From Hemileia vastatrix (taxonomy: Eukaryota; Basidiomycota; Pucciniomycetes; Pucciniales; Zaghouaniaceae): a stretch of 64,000 nt of DNA. Location of the stretch: the NCBI GenBank assembly GCA_030280995.1, contig JASXTE010000011.1, positions 22,941,817 to 23,005,816 of the forward strand, in the 5' to 3' direction. A program made the position numbers and the translations under genes. This document shows, piece after piece, positions 36,907-46,635 of this stretch. Each line of letters starts with the position of its first letter. Position 1 is the first letter of the stretch. The notes below the pieces were generated by a model that saw only the letters and a list, made by a program, of their open reading frames with translations, was not told where the DNA came from and made no database searches.

Positions 36907-38255
36907 GTGAATCAGATTAGTGTCCTTGAAAAAAATTAAAAGCCATGTATAAAAGTATAAAGAGGGAAGTATATGAACTCGAACGCTAGATTGAAATGAG
37001 ATCCATACCCTTTGCTCCCTGAGGTGATCAATTGTGAAAACAACATAATCATCTCGAGGTCCTATTTTTCGTATATCCTCCAGCCTCCTACGATTCTTAA
37101 CTGAAGTTGAGCGTAGGATAGTTTTATACTCTGAACGATTCTTGCCAAACTTGACATAATCCTGACAGATACCTAAAGCAATGAAGGTTCCTGTCCGTCC
37201 TACACCAGCAGAACAGTGGACGAGGGGTGGAGTGTGACCAGCAGCCTTGGTAACTAGATCTAGCAAGTGAATGATGGAATCTGAGGATGTGGGAACAGCA
37301 TGATCTGGCCAGCCAAGGTATTCAAAATGAGTGATTTGAACGACGGATGGTTCTTGATTGGAGATGTTGGAGGAAGCAAAGCGCAATTCGAGAGTACGTC
37401 TTACGGTGTTGGCATATGAGATGAATTCGGCAGAGATGAGCGAGAGTTGAATGCTAGGTAGGTGGGCGTCTTGATGGGGACGAAAGATGCGAGGCTGAGT
37501 GGGGTCAGGAGGAAGATAGAAAGCACACTTGGCTGGACACTCCCTTGCCTCAGTCAGCTGCACCACAACACGCGGCCCTCCCTCACCAAGAAACATGGCG
37601 GCGAATTCATATTCCCGCCCTTCCAAGGGTCCCTGCACCCATACACTCCATCAATTGACGCATTCGCACATAATCCATACTCGGCCTCACCCACCTGCGC
37701 CGCAATCCACTTTCGCTCTTCTGATCTACCTCCTTCTCTTCCACTATCCAAATCGACTCGATCGGTGATCCAGCTCGCGTTCACGTAGTCCGTCTGTCCA
37801 CTGGCCAGCACTGGCCCTGGAAGCCGCACCCGGTTGAAGTTGAATGGAGAAATATCAACATCTAGCAAGGACCATCAGCCCACACATTCATCAAAACCTA
37901 CATGAGCTTTTACTCGTTTCAACCTGATATATATGTGTATATATAAGAATAACAAACTCACATCTAATATCCATCCATCATCGTATGATACCATGACACA
38001 CAAGTAATTGACAAAAAGAATGCGATAAATGGATGTGGACGAAAAGCACCTCCAGTTGTTAACTTACCGGTTCTTATCGATATTTGATGCATGCGTTGCG
38101 TCATCAGTCGCATAGATTGAGGTTTGATATCTACAACCTATTTGCCAACGAGTTAAATCGCGTTGAGCAAGGAGCGTATGAATTTGATGAAGCTCTTGAG
38201 GTTTCTCAAGTGGATTGATGAGCCATTTTGGAAGACGATGTTTAGAAGATGGCAT
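36741..38255 (-). CDS. Protein tyrosine phosphatase (five exons), host gene
   Basis: Model on minus: exons 38255-38068, 37963-37962, 37861-37695, 37632-37009 and 36827-36741, all with GT-AG introns of 104, 100, 62 and 181 nt. They sum to 1068 nt, 355 residues. Classical PTP motifs appear in order: KNRYVDI (61-67), DYVNASWI, IAAQGPL across a splice (116-122), the WPD loop (general-acid Asp229), HCSAGVGRTG (nucleophile Cys259, Arg265), and the Q-loop MVQTEAQMKFIY at the C-terminus. All catalytic residues are present, so it should dephosphorylate phosphotyrosine in the cytosol or nucleus. Length resembles yeast Ptp1. The start is the ATG at 38255; the frame upstream to 38297 begins at TTG. The 2-nt exon is the uncertain part. 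Confidence 0.9.
36859..36904. repeat. (CA)n microsatellite in phosphatase intron 4
   Basis: A CA/CCCA dinucleotide run lies inside the last intron, close to its acceptor. The Cys-Val reading through it is not coding. Confidence 0.9.
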
Positions 38256-38743
38256 ATTCCTTAAGTTCCTTTTCTTTTTCTCTTTTTTATTGAACAATCC
38301 GTTCTGTGTTGATTTGGTTGTTGAAATTCAATTGATTGATGTGGTGTGACACGTCATGAAAGTCGATGGCACTTTAATTGATTTGCCCATCCGAATGGCT
38401 GGCATATTGTGCCAAAAATCAACCGTTCAGGTTTCTGCTTAATTTAAACATTACACAGCTTACAACAAGGCGTGGATTAGGAAAAATTCACGTACGTCAG
38501 GTTGACTCGCTCACCTGCATTTGCACCCTGTAGTCAAATCAACACATAAACCATACTTGTAAGTTTCCAGACCTCTCATGAAAAACTTTACAAAACAACC
38601 TTTAGACATTACAATCAAGATTCATACGTTGATTTAGTCAAAAAGTACAATTGCAGGTAAGCCAACATGATGTGGATTTGTGCTAATCCACGCCTTTTCG
38701 CACGCTGTGTCATTTACTTTCATAAAAGGGTATACACATGATA
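38256..38743. promoter_or_regulatory. Upstream region of the phosphatase gene
   Basis: This non-repetitive stretch of about 490 bp precedes the start codon and should hold the promoter. I see no clear TATA box. Its base composition is less AT-rich than the surrounding repeats. Confidence 0.4.
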
Positions 38744-39198
38744 CAGCCAGATCCGAAAACATTGAAACAAAAATGAAAATTTTCGAAAATTTTTTGACAG
38801 CCCAAAAGTTGAGCTGCAGTATTTTTTGATAGAATCAGTTCATTTTATGACAATTAGGTTGACTTCACTTTCAACCCAGATGGTGAAGAGCGGCGTAGCA
38901 ACTGATAAATCAACGCGATTGCCACAAAATAAATGGCAGATATCAAAAAAAAAAAAAAAAAAAAGAAAAAAAACTTGCAGCTCAACTTTTGGCCTGTCAA
39001 TACATTTTCGTAAAATTTTCATTTTTGTCTCAATGTTTACGAGTTTGACTGTAAAAGAGAAGTCAAACAGACTGTTACAAAATGAATTGAAGATACCAAA
39101 AAAAAATAAAAATAAAAATACTGCAGCTCAACTTTTGGGCTGTCAATAAATTTTTTTCATTTTTTTCATTTTTGTCTCAATGTTTACGGATCTAGCTG
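38744..39198. mobile_element. Tc1/mariner-type MITE with duplicated right half (455 bp)
   Basis: The ends are inverted: CAGCCAGATCCGAAAACATTG on the left and CAGCTAGATCCGTAAACATTG on the right strand, continuing through GACAGCCCAAAAGTTGAGC. Both are flanked by TA. A third copy of the terminal block at about 38965-39048 shows the right half is tandemly duplicated (about 150-bp units). It is non-coding. The block TTGACAG..CAAAA...AGCTG resembles the M1 subterminal sequence. Confidence 0.7.
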
Positions 39199-39315
39199 TA
39201 ACTTGGTTTGTTTTTGTATGTAGTTTTGCTGATGAATACTTATTAAGATTACAAGCACTCATAAATCAAGTTATTAATCGTTCTCTTTTTGATAATCTTC
39301 TTTCTCATGTTATAT

Positions 39316-39484
39316 TATAAGAACCGCGTCAGTATCTTTACTCCGAGTGGAACCCAACATATTTCATTACTTACCTATAAGAACCATGTCAGTATCTTTA
39401 CTCCGAGTGGAACCGGAGTAAAATATGACGAGTTCTTACAGGTTTTATACAAATCGCTAAGTAACTTAAGCTATGTACATAACA
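39316..39484 (-). repeat. 3' LTR of copia 2 with internal 60-bp duplication
   Basis: The part 39376-39484 corresponds to the complete 109-bp 5' LTR. The extra 60 bp (39316-39375) repeats the LTR end TATAAGAACC...GAGTGGAAC followed by 22 unrelated bases. TATAT directly precedes 39316, so the extra block is inside the element. Confidence 0.85.
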
Positions 39485-39493
39485 CCCCCCCTC

Positions 39494-42400
39494 TTAGCGA
39501 GTTAAAAACAAACTGACAACCGTCAAAAGAAAAGAAAGAAAAATGCTGATAATAGAGAAAAGAAAGAAAAGAAAAAGAATAAACAAAAACAAATTAGTTA
39601 TTTGTAGAATTAGTAAACACACAATGTTTTTCGTTTTTTTATCCCATATATTGGGTCCTAACGGTTTTGTTAACAAATCAGCTATTTGTAGTTCCGATGG
39701 TACCCACTTGATATCAATCTTTTTTTCTTTCAGATGTTCATTCACAAAATAATAAGCACGTTCTATATGCCTGCATCTTTTATCACCTGGGTTGTCCGTA
39801 GCGGCAACAATGGCACTTTTGTTATCACAGTAAAGTAGAGTACTGTCCAATTTATCAAAAAGATCCAGAAGTAAGTTCCGTAGCCATAATAATTGTCTTG
39901 TTGCGTTGGCCATGGCAATATATTCAGAGCTCATTGAGGATAAAGTTACTATTGATTGTCGTTTTGATTGCCAAACGATTGGGCAGCCATTTAAATAAAT
40001 AACATGACCATTCGTGGATCTGGCACACACCCCACCCCAGGTAGCGTCGGAATAAACTTCAGTTGTAACTTTGCCTTTCACAGGAAAAATATTGAGTTTC
40101 AGATCTTTCGTGAATTCAAGATAGCGTAGGAGATGAAACAAAGCTTTCCATTCGTCATCACCAGGAGCAGATGCATACCTAGCCAGAAAATTGACTGGAA
40201 ACGCTAAGTCAGGCCTTGAACCAGCCACCAAATAACTAAAAGCACCTATAATTGAAAGGAATTTTGTTGAGTCGTGTGCTCCTTCAGTTTTCAGTGTAGA
40301 GATGTTCATTGAGCTTGGTAATGGAGATGTCGCTTTCAGACCACTTTGGTTGAAATCTTTCAGAATTCGATTCACCAAAGCTGGTTGAGATAGAGAAAAA
40401 CCCTTATCACACCGTTCTACTTTCAATCCCACTACAGAATCTAAACTATCAGTCCATTTAATCTTCAATTTTCCATTCAGATCTTTTTCCAGTTTCTTGA
40501 GAGTTTGTTCATTACTACAGGTTACTACTCCATCATCTACATGAACCCATACTACCCCAATATTATCATTACTCTTTAGTATGTAGAAACTGGTATCATG
40601 CTTACTACTGGTGTATCCAATATCTTCAAGGATTTTAGCTAAATGTTGCCACCAACACCTAGCTGCTTGTTTAGTACCGTAAAGCGCCTTTTTTAATTTA
40701 CAGACTTGTTTTGGGTTGCCATTAGTAAAACCTTCTGGTTGTTTGACGTATATCGTTTCTTTCAATTCGCTGTGTAGGTATGCAGCAGTGATATCGAAAG
40801 ATTTAACAACCCAATTGTTCATGGCAGCAAGTGTGAGCAGTATTTGAAGTGAAACAAAAGTTGCAGTTGGGGCGAAAGTGTCTGTGAAGTCGGTACCCTC
40901 CACTTGCTTGAAACCTTGTGCTACATATCGGGCCTTATATTTGCTGATATTGCCATCAGGGTCTCGTTTGATAGCAAAAACCCACCTAGCTCCCAGGACG
41001 GTTGCACCTCCAGGTAAGTCTACAACATCCCAAACTTCCATATCAGAGAGATTTTGCAGTTCTACTTGACAAGCTTTCTTCCATTTATCTGCATCAGTGC
41101 GTTTACAAGCTTGATTAAAAGTTTTAGGAAGTTTTTTGGCAATTTCAGCAGCATTATGTTCAATATGATCAACAAGAGCATCTTGAGCTCGTAAAGTTTC
41201 TTCAGCCAAAAAATCGCCAAGAACCAGTCTGTTGAGGATGTGCGAAATTGAGCCTTTGTTAGGTGGGTCAACAGATTTTTTGATGGTTGCTGAATGTGCA
41301 TCGCCACAGAATACGGCCATTGCCCATGCCATGAACTTGCCAGTTTCAGGGTGAAAAAATATCCATCCATTTCCTCCATTTGCAAAACCAACAACTTGAC
41401 AGCGAAGATTTTGATGTTCCAATTTATTTCTTTTTTGGTGAGGAATGTGAACGTAGGCCCATTCACCAAAAACTCGAAAATTACCCACAGTAGGTTTCTT
41501 TCCAAAAATAATTTCATGTGGAGTTTTATCAACTGTCTTGATGTTAGGTATTCTGTTGTGGATGTAAGACGCCCATAGATAAGCAAAACTCCACATATTA
41601 CTGCTAAAACCACTGCCTACTAGAACAGTCCGAGCCATGTCCCCAATTGTTCGGTTGAAACGTTCGGCAGATCCGTTTTGTCCATGATGATACGGCATAG
41701 AATGTTTGTGAAATATTCCAGATTTTGATAGGAAGGTGCTGAAGCGTCGATTATAGTACTCTGATCCATTGTCGGTACGGAGAAATTTAATCTTTTTATT
41801 GGTTAAATTCTCTAATCTGTTCTTGAAATCAATGAACACATCTAACACATCAGTCTTAGACCTTATTACATGTACCTCTCCATATCTTGAAAACGCTTCT
41901 CTGAACAAGACTGCATATACTTCACCTCCTGATGCTATATCTGGCAGTGGGCCAATAACATCCGAAACTACCAGTTCCACCAGGTTAAAATCTCTGTTGG
42001 AGATGACTGCTGTTTGACATTTTGTTCCCTTAGCTATGGCCCAGACATTGCAAAAAAATTTACCAGTGGGGATATTATCAGGCAAGTCATCACAGCATTG
42101 AAGTTTGAGGATCTTCTTAATTACTCTTATGCTGGCATGACCGAACCTTCTATGCCAATACAGGAGAGAGTTTACCGGAGCATCAGGATATGGAACTGAG
42201 GAAAGAGAAGGAGGAGGAAAAAAAGGAGCAACTGGAACATGGGAATAAACAGAAGTGGCTAAAACGTCTACATTGCATATATCAATAGAACTATTATTTG
42301 TTTTTGTGATTTTAACTACAGGTTTTTTAATTTTTATGATCCATTTACATTTTTCTTTGACAATAGTAGAAATGAAAATAGGAATGGAAGAACGAGAAAA

Positions 42401-42871
42401 AATTAGATTATTATTTGAGTCAAGCCGCATGTAAATGCCTCTGTCGATTATATCAAAAAGAGAGATAAGAGTCTGTCTGGCTTGTTTACAAAAAAAAACA
42501 TTAGGAAGAACTATTGTTTCGCCTTGGATGCCTGAAATCATCATGTCGCCATAGCCAGTGATAAAAGCAGGAGTGGAATTAGTTGCTACTTTAACCTTGA
42601 TTGGTGAGATATTTTTAAAGTTAGACAACAACCTTACATTGCCAGTAACGTGGTGTGTAGCACCTGAATCAAGGATTCCGTCATCAAGAGCAAGTAGGTG
42701 ATCGGCAAGCCATTCTTTGCTTCCTAGATCAATACCATCAAGAGAGGTTGCCAATGCTTCAATTGTTCCAGGGTCAATTTCAGTAAATCGTGCAGCTGAA
42801 GAGGACAATTGCGGTCTATTTTTAGTTGCATTGATTTGTCTACGGAAACGGTCTAGGATAGGGCGGGCCAT
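39494..42871 (-). CDS. Copia 2 pol: protease, integrase, RT, RNase H (1125 aa)
   Basis: The open frame carries protease ILDSGATHHVTGN (about residues 66-78) and a GAG-pre-integrase WHRRFGH motif. Integrase follows with VSDVIGPL, RTDNGSEYYN and AERFNRTIGD (D-D-E). RT has VHVDDGVVT, and RNase H has YSDATWGG, SSEYIAM and DNKSAIV. All catalytic residues are present. The frame continues upstream of this ATG to a stop at 42985, where gag should join, so the natural product is probably the C-terminal part of a gag-pol polyprotein. The last 40 or so residues are strongly hydrophobic and end within 10 nt of the 3' LTR. Confidence 0.9.
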   Translation of the reverse strand: MARPILDRFRRQINATKNRPQLSSSAARFTEIDPGTIEALATSLDGIDLGSKEWLADHLLALDDGILDSGATHHVTGNVRLLSNFKNISPIKVKVATNSTPAFITGYGDMMISGIQGETIVLPNVFFCKQARQTLISLFDIIDRGIYMRLDSNNNLIFSRSSIPIFISTIVKEKCKWIIKIKKPVVKITKTNNSSIDICNVDVLATSVYSHVPVAPFFPPPSLSSVPYPDAPVNSLLYWHRRFGHASIRVIKKILKLQCCDDLPDNIPTGKFFCNVWAIAKGTKCQTAVISNRDFNLVELVVSDVIGPLPDIASGGEVYAVLFREAFSRYGEVHVIRSKTDVLDVFIDFKNRLENLTNKKIKFLRTDNGSEYYNRRFSTFLSKSGIFHKHSMPYHHGQNGSAERFNRTIGDMARTVLVGSGFSSNMWSFAYLWASYIHNRIPNIKTVDKTPHEIIFGKKPTVGNFRVFGEWAYVHIPHQKRNKLEHQNLRCQVVGFANGGNGWIFFHPETGKFMAWAMAVFCGDAHSATIKKSVDPPNKGSISHILNRLVLGDFLAEETLRAQDALVDHIEHNAAEIAKKLPKTFNQACKRTDADKWKKACQVELQNLSDMEVWDVVDLPGGATVLGARWVFAIKRDPDGNISKYKARYVAQGFKQVEGTDFTDTFAPTATFVSLQILLTLAAMNNWVVKSFDITAAYLHSELKETIYVKQPEGFTNGNPKQVCKLKKALYGTKQAARCWWQHLAKILEDIGYTSSKHDTSFYILKSNDNIGVVWVHVDDGVVTCSNEQTLKKLEKDLNGKLKIKWTDSLDSVVGLKVERCDKGFSLSQPALVNRILKDFNQSGLKATSPLPSSMNISTLKTEGAHDSTKFLSIIGAFSYLVAGSRPDLAFPVNFLARYASAPGDDEWKALFHLLRYLEFTKDLKLNIFPVKGKVTTEVYSDATWGGVCARSTNGHVIYLNGCPIVWQSKRQSIVTLSSMSSEYIAMANATRQLLWLRNLLLDLFDKLDSTLLYCDNKSAIVAATDNPGDKRCRHIERAYYFVNEHLKEKKIDIKWVPSELQIADLLTKPLGPNIWDKKTKNIVCLLILQITNLFLFILFLFFLFSIISIFLSFLLTVVSLFLTR

Positions 42872-42985
42872 TTTTAATTTCGCCTCCCAAAGTGACCATA
42901 CTTCAGCATTGAAAGCAGCACAATCCGGATTATAAGGACAAGTTGATTTCAGATGTTCGGTAGATGAGCATGTAAAAAAAGCGGT

Positions 42986-44059
42986 TTATTTCGGCTTGGC
43001 GTATGGGGGGTGATAAGAATCCATTTTTCGTGGACGAAATGCAAGAGCCTCTACCTCAGTGTGCAACGAGGTACTTTGAATGGCAAGGGAAGAAGCTTTG
43101 TTGACATATGAGGCCGAGTTCTTCAAAGCTTTTATCATTGCATTGGACGTTGGTTGAGCATCAGTGTTCTGTGTTTCAAAATGACGATTCACTGATTGAA
43201 AAATTTCATTGGCACTGTCTGGAAGCAAAATGTGGGCACAGACCGAGAGCATGGAATCATCGGAGAAAGTAAAGTTTGAGCATTTGATGCGAAGGAGTGT
43301 CAATTTCACTTTGTCCAGATGATTTGGCATATTGGTGAAATTTCCATTTCTGATGTCCATTAATTCTCAAAAGAGCAATGCCCGCAAAGTATGCGTTGAA
43401 GCTTCAAATTGATCCGAGAGAGCAGAGAATGCCTCTTTGCAGTTCGCATTTTCATCAATAATAGCCTGAAGTTTGCCTGAGATGGAATTAAAGACTATCG
43501 TCCAGCCCATATGATCTTCAAATTTGGAGATAGAAGTTTCCAGAGAAACATCATGAAGAGCATAGTCAGTGGTACCGATCCATTGACGCATGGTAACCAT
43601 AACAATCTTCCGCCATTCAGTCCAATTGGCGCCCTCATCATCAAGTTTGTTCAGCTTGCTAACCACACTGATGACACGTCCTAGATATATGTGGCTAAGT
43701 TTGCCACGATAATTTTCTAATTGAGGAATAGAAGAAGGCGGCATGTTGAGAGGCAGTTCGGGTGATAGATTTCTGGGAGTTGTGGAACTTGACAATGGTG
43801 AATAGGAAGAAGATTCAGGAGTAGGGTGTTCTGGGTGAGGGTTTTAGGGGTTCAGAGTAGCCAGGACAAAAGAAGTATCCAAAGTGGGACAAAAAGAGGT
43901 GGATTGAGCCGGAGGTGGAACTTGAGATGGAGTCAATGAGTGAGAAGAAGAAGGAACTGGGTGTTTGGCTTCACGAGGGAGGATTGGTCGCTCGCGTTGG
44001 ACTTTAGGTTTTGATTTGAAAGGATCAGGAGTGTTAGACCTGGATAAAGATGGGGTCAT
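42986..44059 (-). pseudogene. Copia 2 gag, three stops
   Basis: The ATG at 44059 opens a Pro/Ser-rich N-terminus. Capsid-like regions follow at 43367-43795 and 42986-43360. Single in-frame stops at about 43844, 43364 and 42984 separate these pieces, with no length change needed to join the frame. The middle stop is TTTTGA, where TTTCGA would read through. The knuckle straddling 42940-42975 lacks its first Cys. Gag is thus dead although pol is open. Confidence 0.75.
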
Positions 44060-44229
44060 CTGATAAGGGTGATTGAAGTTTGAAGGATGACAAGTTGATG
44101 GGGAAAGATTTTAACGCTTCTCAGCGGGGTTCAGAAAGAATTGAGTGAATAAAATCTCGGTAACAAAATACGACGCTTTCGTGTGTGACTAGCACAGTAC
44201 AGCGAAGGACGAGTTCTTTAAACAGGATA

Positions 44230-44239
44230 GCCCATAACC
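44230..44239 (-). other. Primer binding site of copia 2, half-tRNA-Met type
   Basis: GGTTATGGGC directly follows the 5' LTR. It is complementary to the anticodon-loop region of initiator tRNA-Met, the half-tRNA primer known for Drosophila copia. Confidence 0.7.
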
Positions 44240-44348
44240 TATAAGAACCGCGTCAGTATCTTTACTCCGAGTGGAACCGGAGTAAAATATGACGAGTTCT
44301 TACAGGTTTTATACAAATCGCTAAGTAACTTAAGCTATGTACATAACA
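44240..44348 (-). repeat. 5' LTR of copia 2 (109 bp)
   Basis: On minus it starts TGTTATGTACATAGC and ends GGTTCTTATA, directly before the primer site. It is near-identical to 39376-39484. Confidence 0.88.
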
Positions 44349-44353
44349 TATAT

Positions 44354-44597
44354 AGAATGAAGGACTAAATTGCCATCATGGGTTGAAAATTCCTATTCAA
44401 GTTTTAAGCATGATTCTTGCATTTCTGGGACAAATAATGATGTGACTTGACTCAAAATGATATTATTATCCTGCTTCTATCTTGTAATGATGTCAATTCA
44501 CTTTTTGTGAGCCAAGGAAGGAGGGCGTAGACATAAATAGACATTCAAAACAAAGTCTCGCAAGCTAGGCAGAAGTTTCACAACTTAGCTAAAATTG
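44354..44597. other. Short spacer between copia 2 and LINE-1
   Basis: AT-rich, with no feature seen. It holds the original insertion flank of both elements. Confidence 0.5.
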
Positions 44598-45750
44598 ATT
44601 TTTTTTATTTCATACAATCTAACCCAGCAGGGGGCATGAAGGAGACACAAATCACATGAGAAAGTAAATACAAAATGAGAGAGACTAGTCAAATGGGGAG
44701 AGACAAATGGCAATTCAAATGTAACACTTAGAGAAGAAAGAAACTACTGGGATAACTGGGATAGAGAGGCAGGTTATTGGGGAACCTACCAGTATCAACT
44801 AAGAATTTAGCCACAGCAGCCATGACAGGAGAATTAGTTAAAAGAACAGAAGTAGTGAAAGGCAGTTTATGTTTAGTAACAGTTTTAATAAGTGTGTGAT
44901 GAATAACAGAATGGGCAGGGCAAAAAAGCAAAACATATTCAGGAGTGTCTTTTGCTCTTGAGGAGCAGAGGGGGTGAATTGGGGAGTCAGCTGCTTTGAA
45001 TTGGAAGAGGTAGTTTTTTAGGGGGGAGTGGCCAGTGATCTTGGGAGAAGCAAGAGAGATTTGAAAAATTGGGGGGGGGGTTCAAATTTGCCTCTAAGTT
45101 TCCTGAGAGCATTTGGTGTTGGTGGGGATAGGAGGAGAGAAGATTGATATGATTTTAAGAAAGATTTCAAAGCCAATACAGAGAGGGGGGGAGGGGCAAA
45201 AGAGAGGAAAGAATTAGCAAGAGGGGCCAGGGGATGAGAACCATTTGCTAGAGCATCAACCACCTCATTACCTGGAATGCCTGCATGACCAGGGCACCAT
45301 TGCAACCTCATGATCAGTAAGGGGTTATGCTCACAAATTTGATTGGCTGTATGCTCTATAGCAATGAGTACTGATGCACTGGGGAATGATGAGGGTGAGG
45401 AGGATAACTTCTTGATAACAGCTTGATTGTCTGTGAGGATAGTGACTGACAGGAGGATGTGGTGAAAGGGGTTGGTTAAAAAGAGCCTGAGTCCTAAAAG
45501 AACGCCAATCAACTCTGCCTCAAATACTGAGTAGAGGGAGGGATCTCCTACTCAAGTTAAAAATGGAAGAGGAAGGCCAGGATCAAAAGCAGCAGAAAAT
45601 ACTCCTTCTTTTGATTTTGAACCGTTGGTGTAGATGTAGTGTGAGGGGAAGGGGTGGGACATCAATGAGGTGTGAAGGTTCTCAATAGCCAATTCCTTTG
45701 AAGAGTTGATGACTGTTTCAAAAAGAAGTGGGGACCAAGGTGGGAAACTT
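44598..45750 (-). pseudogene. LINE-1 piece: RNase H and C-terminal Cys/His region
   Basis: RNase H starts YTNGSKSKEG (Asn for the first catalytic Asp, near 45620). It continues through FEAELIGVLLGL, ILTDNQAVIKK and HAGIPGNEVVDALA (45018-45520). A stop in TTGAGT near 45555 breaks it. The C-terminal segment (44728-44990) contains CSSRAKDTPEYVLLFCPAHS, a Cys/His tail found in fungal LINE ORF2 proteins. Confidence 0.85.
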
Positions 45751-46527
45751 TGTCACCGGACGACCTACGCACAAGGTCGAGGATGTTCCTGTAAGTGAGA
45801 TGAGGGATTTTAGAAACTTCTTCGAAGCACAGAGGAATGATTCGAGGAAATGATTCGAAGGTCACTCGAAGTAATAGCTATAGGTTCGAGGTTTGATCGA
45901 GAAGAATTATAAACTAGTTCCAAGGTAATAATAATTCTTAAAATCTCACGAAGGGTTGGAAACTCAATAATCAAAGATTTAGGATTTAGAAATGAATATT
46001 TGAGAAGGTAAAAGAAAGATACAATAACAATGATTTAACTTTTAAGGTTTTTCCACTATTAATGTAAATACGATATTATAATTTAATTCTAAGGAATATC
46101 GAACCAAATACCCAACTCCTTTTATATCCTTTGTTCCTCCTCGCATTGACCTCCCTTCCATCGCAGCATTCCCATTCCATTGACCATTACTAACATACAC
46201 TTAGACCCTCTCCACTAAATATCCGTCCATGCTCAATTTACCCCTTTTAATTAATTAACAAAACTTTAATGAAAAAAAAACTACTACTATACTATTTTGT
46301 TGATCCTAGCGCTGTGCGTCGCTTATTGAAAAGGACTAAGGTACCCTATTGGGAGATTGACTAATTTAGATTTAGAGTTTAGGCTAGCGCAGTTAAATAG
46401 TAAGTACACAAAGGAAAATCGCAGTTGCTATGGAGAATTGCTTTCTGCGCTTCAAGTATAGATTTAGGACTCGATATTATTGATTTATTGAGTTAATTTC
46501 GCTTCAAGTGTCACGTGGCGCGTGACA
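45751..46527 (-). repeat. 3' LTR of gypsy A (777 bp)
   Basis: TG...CA ends with a terminal hairpin TGTCACG/CGTGACA (46509-46527) containing a CACGTG hexamer. It matches 53491-54265 throughout. Confidence 0.93.
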
Positions 46528-46531
46528 GATG

Positions 46532-46544
46532 CCCGGGTATAAAA
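46532..46544 (+). promoter_or_regulatory. TATA box of the antisense gene
   Basis: CCCGGG directly abuts TATAAAA (46538-46544), five bases beyond the LTR edge and 92 nt before the start codon. Gypsy B keeps TATAAAAACGC at the same place (61714-61720, minus). CCCGGG contains the inverted CCG/CGG half-sites often bound by Zn2Cys6 proteins, which could allow autoregulation; that part is speculative. Confidence 0.6.
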
Positions 46545-46635
46545 AACGCAAACTCCGTTGAGCTTGAACCATCTTCCCACACTAATTTCCCTTGTCTAAT
46601 ACTTTTTCCCTCATCTCTCAATTATTTATTTTATA

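Larger units (their letters stand above)
39316..44348 (-). mobile_element. Ty1/copia retrotransposon 2
   Basis: LTRs at 39316-39484 and 44240-44348 are flanked by a perfect TATAT duplication (39311-39315 and 44349-44353). A primer site follows the 5' LTR, and a G-run polypurine tract (39485-39491) precedes the 3' LTR. Gag is interrupted by stops, but pol is one open frame of 1125 codons, so this is a young copy. It lies between the MITE at 39198 and the tail of LINE-1. Confidence 0.93.

Noticed and set aside
38256..38297. Earlier start for the phosphatase at 38297
   Set aside because: The codon there is TTG, and the added residues are a Lys-rich run. The ATG at 38255 is the first supported start.
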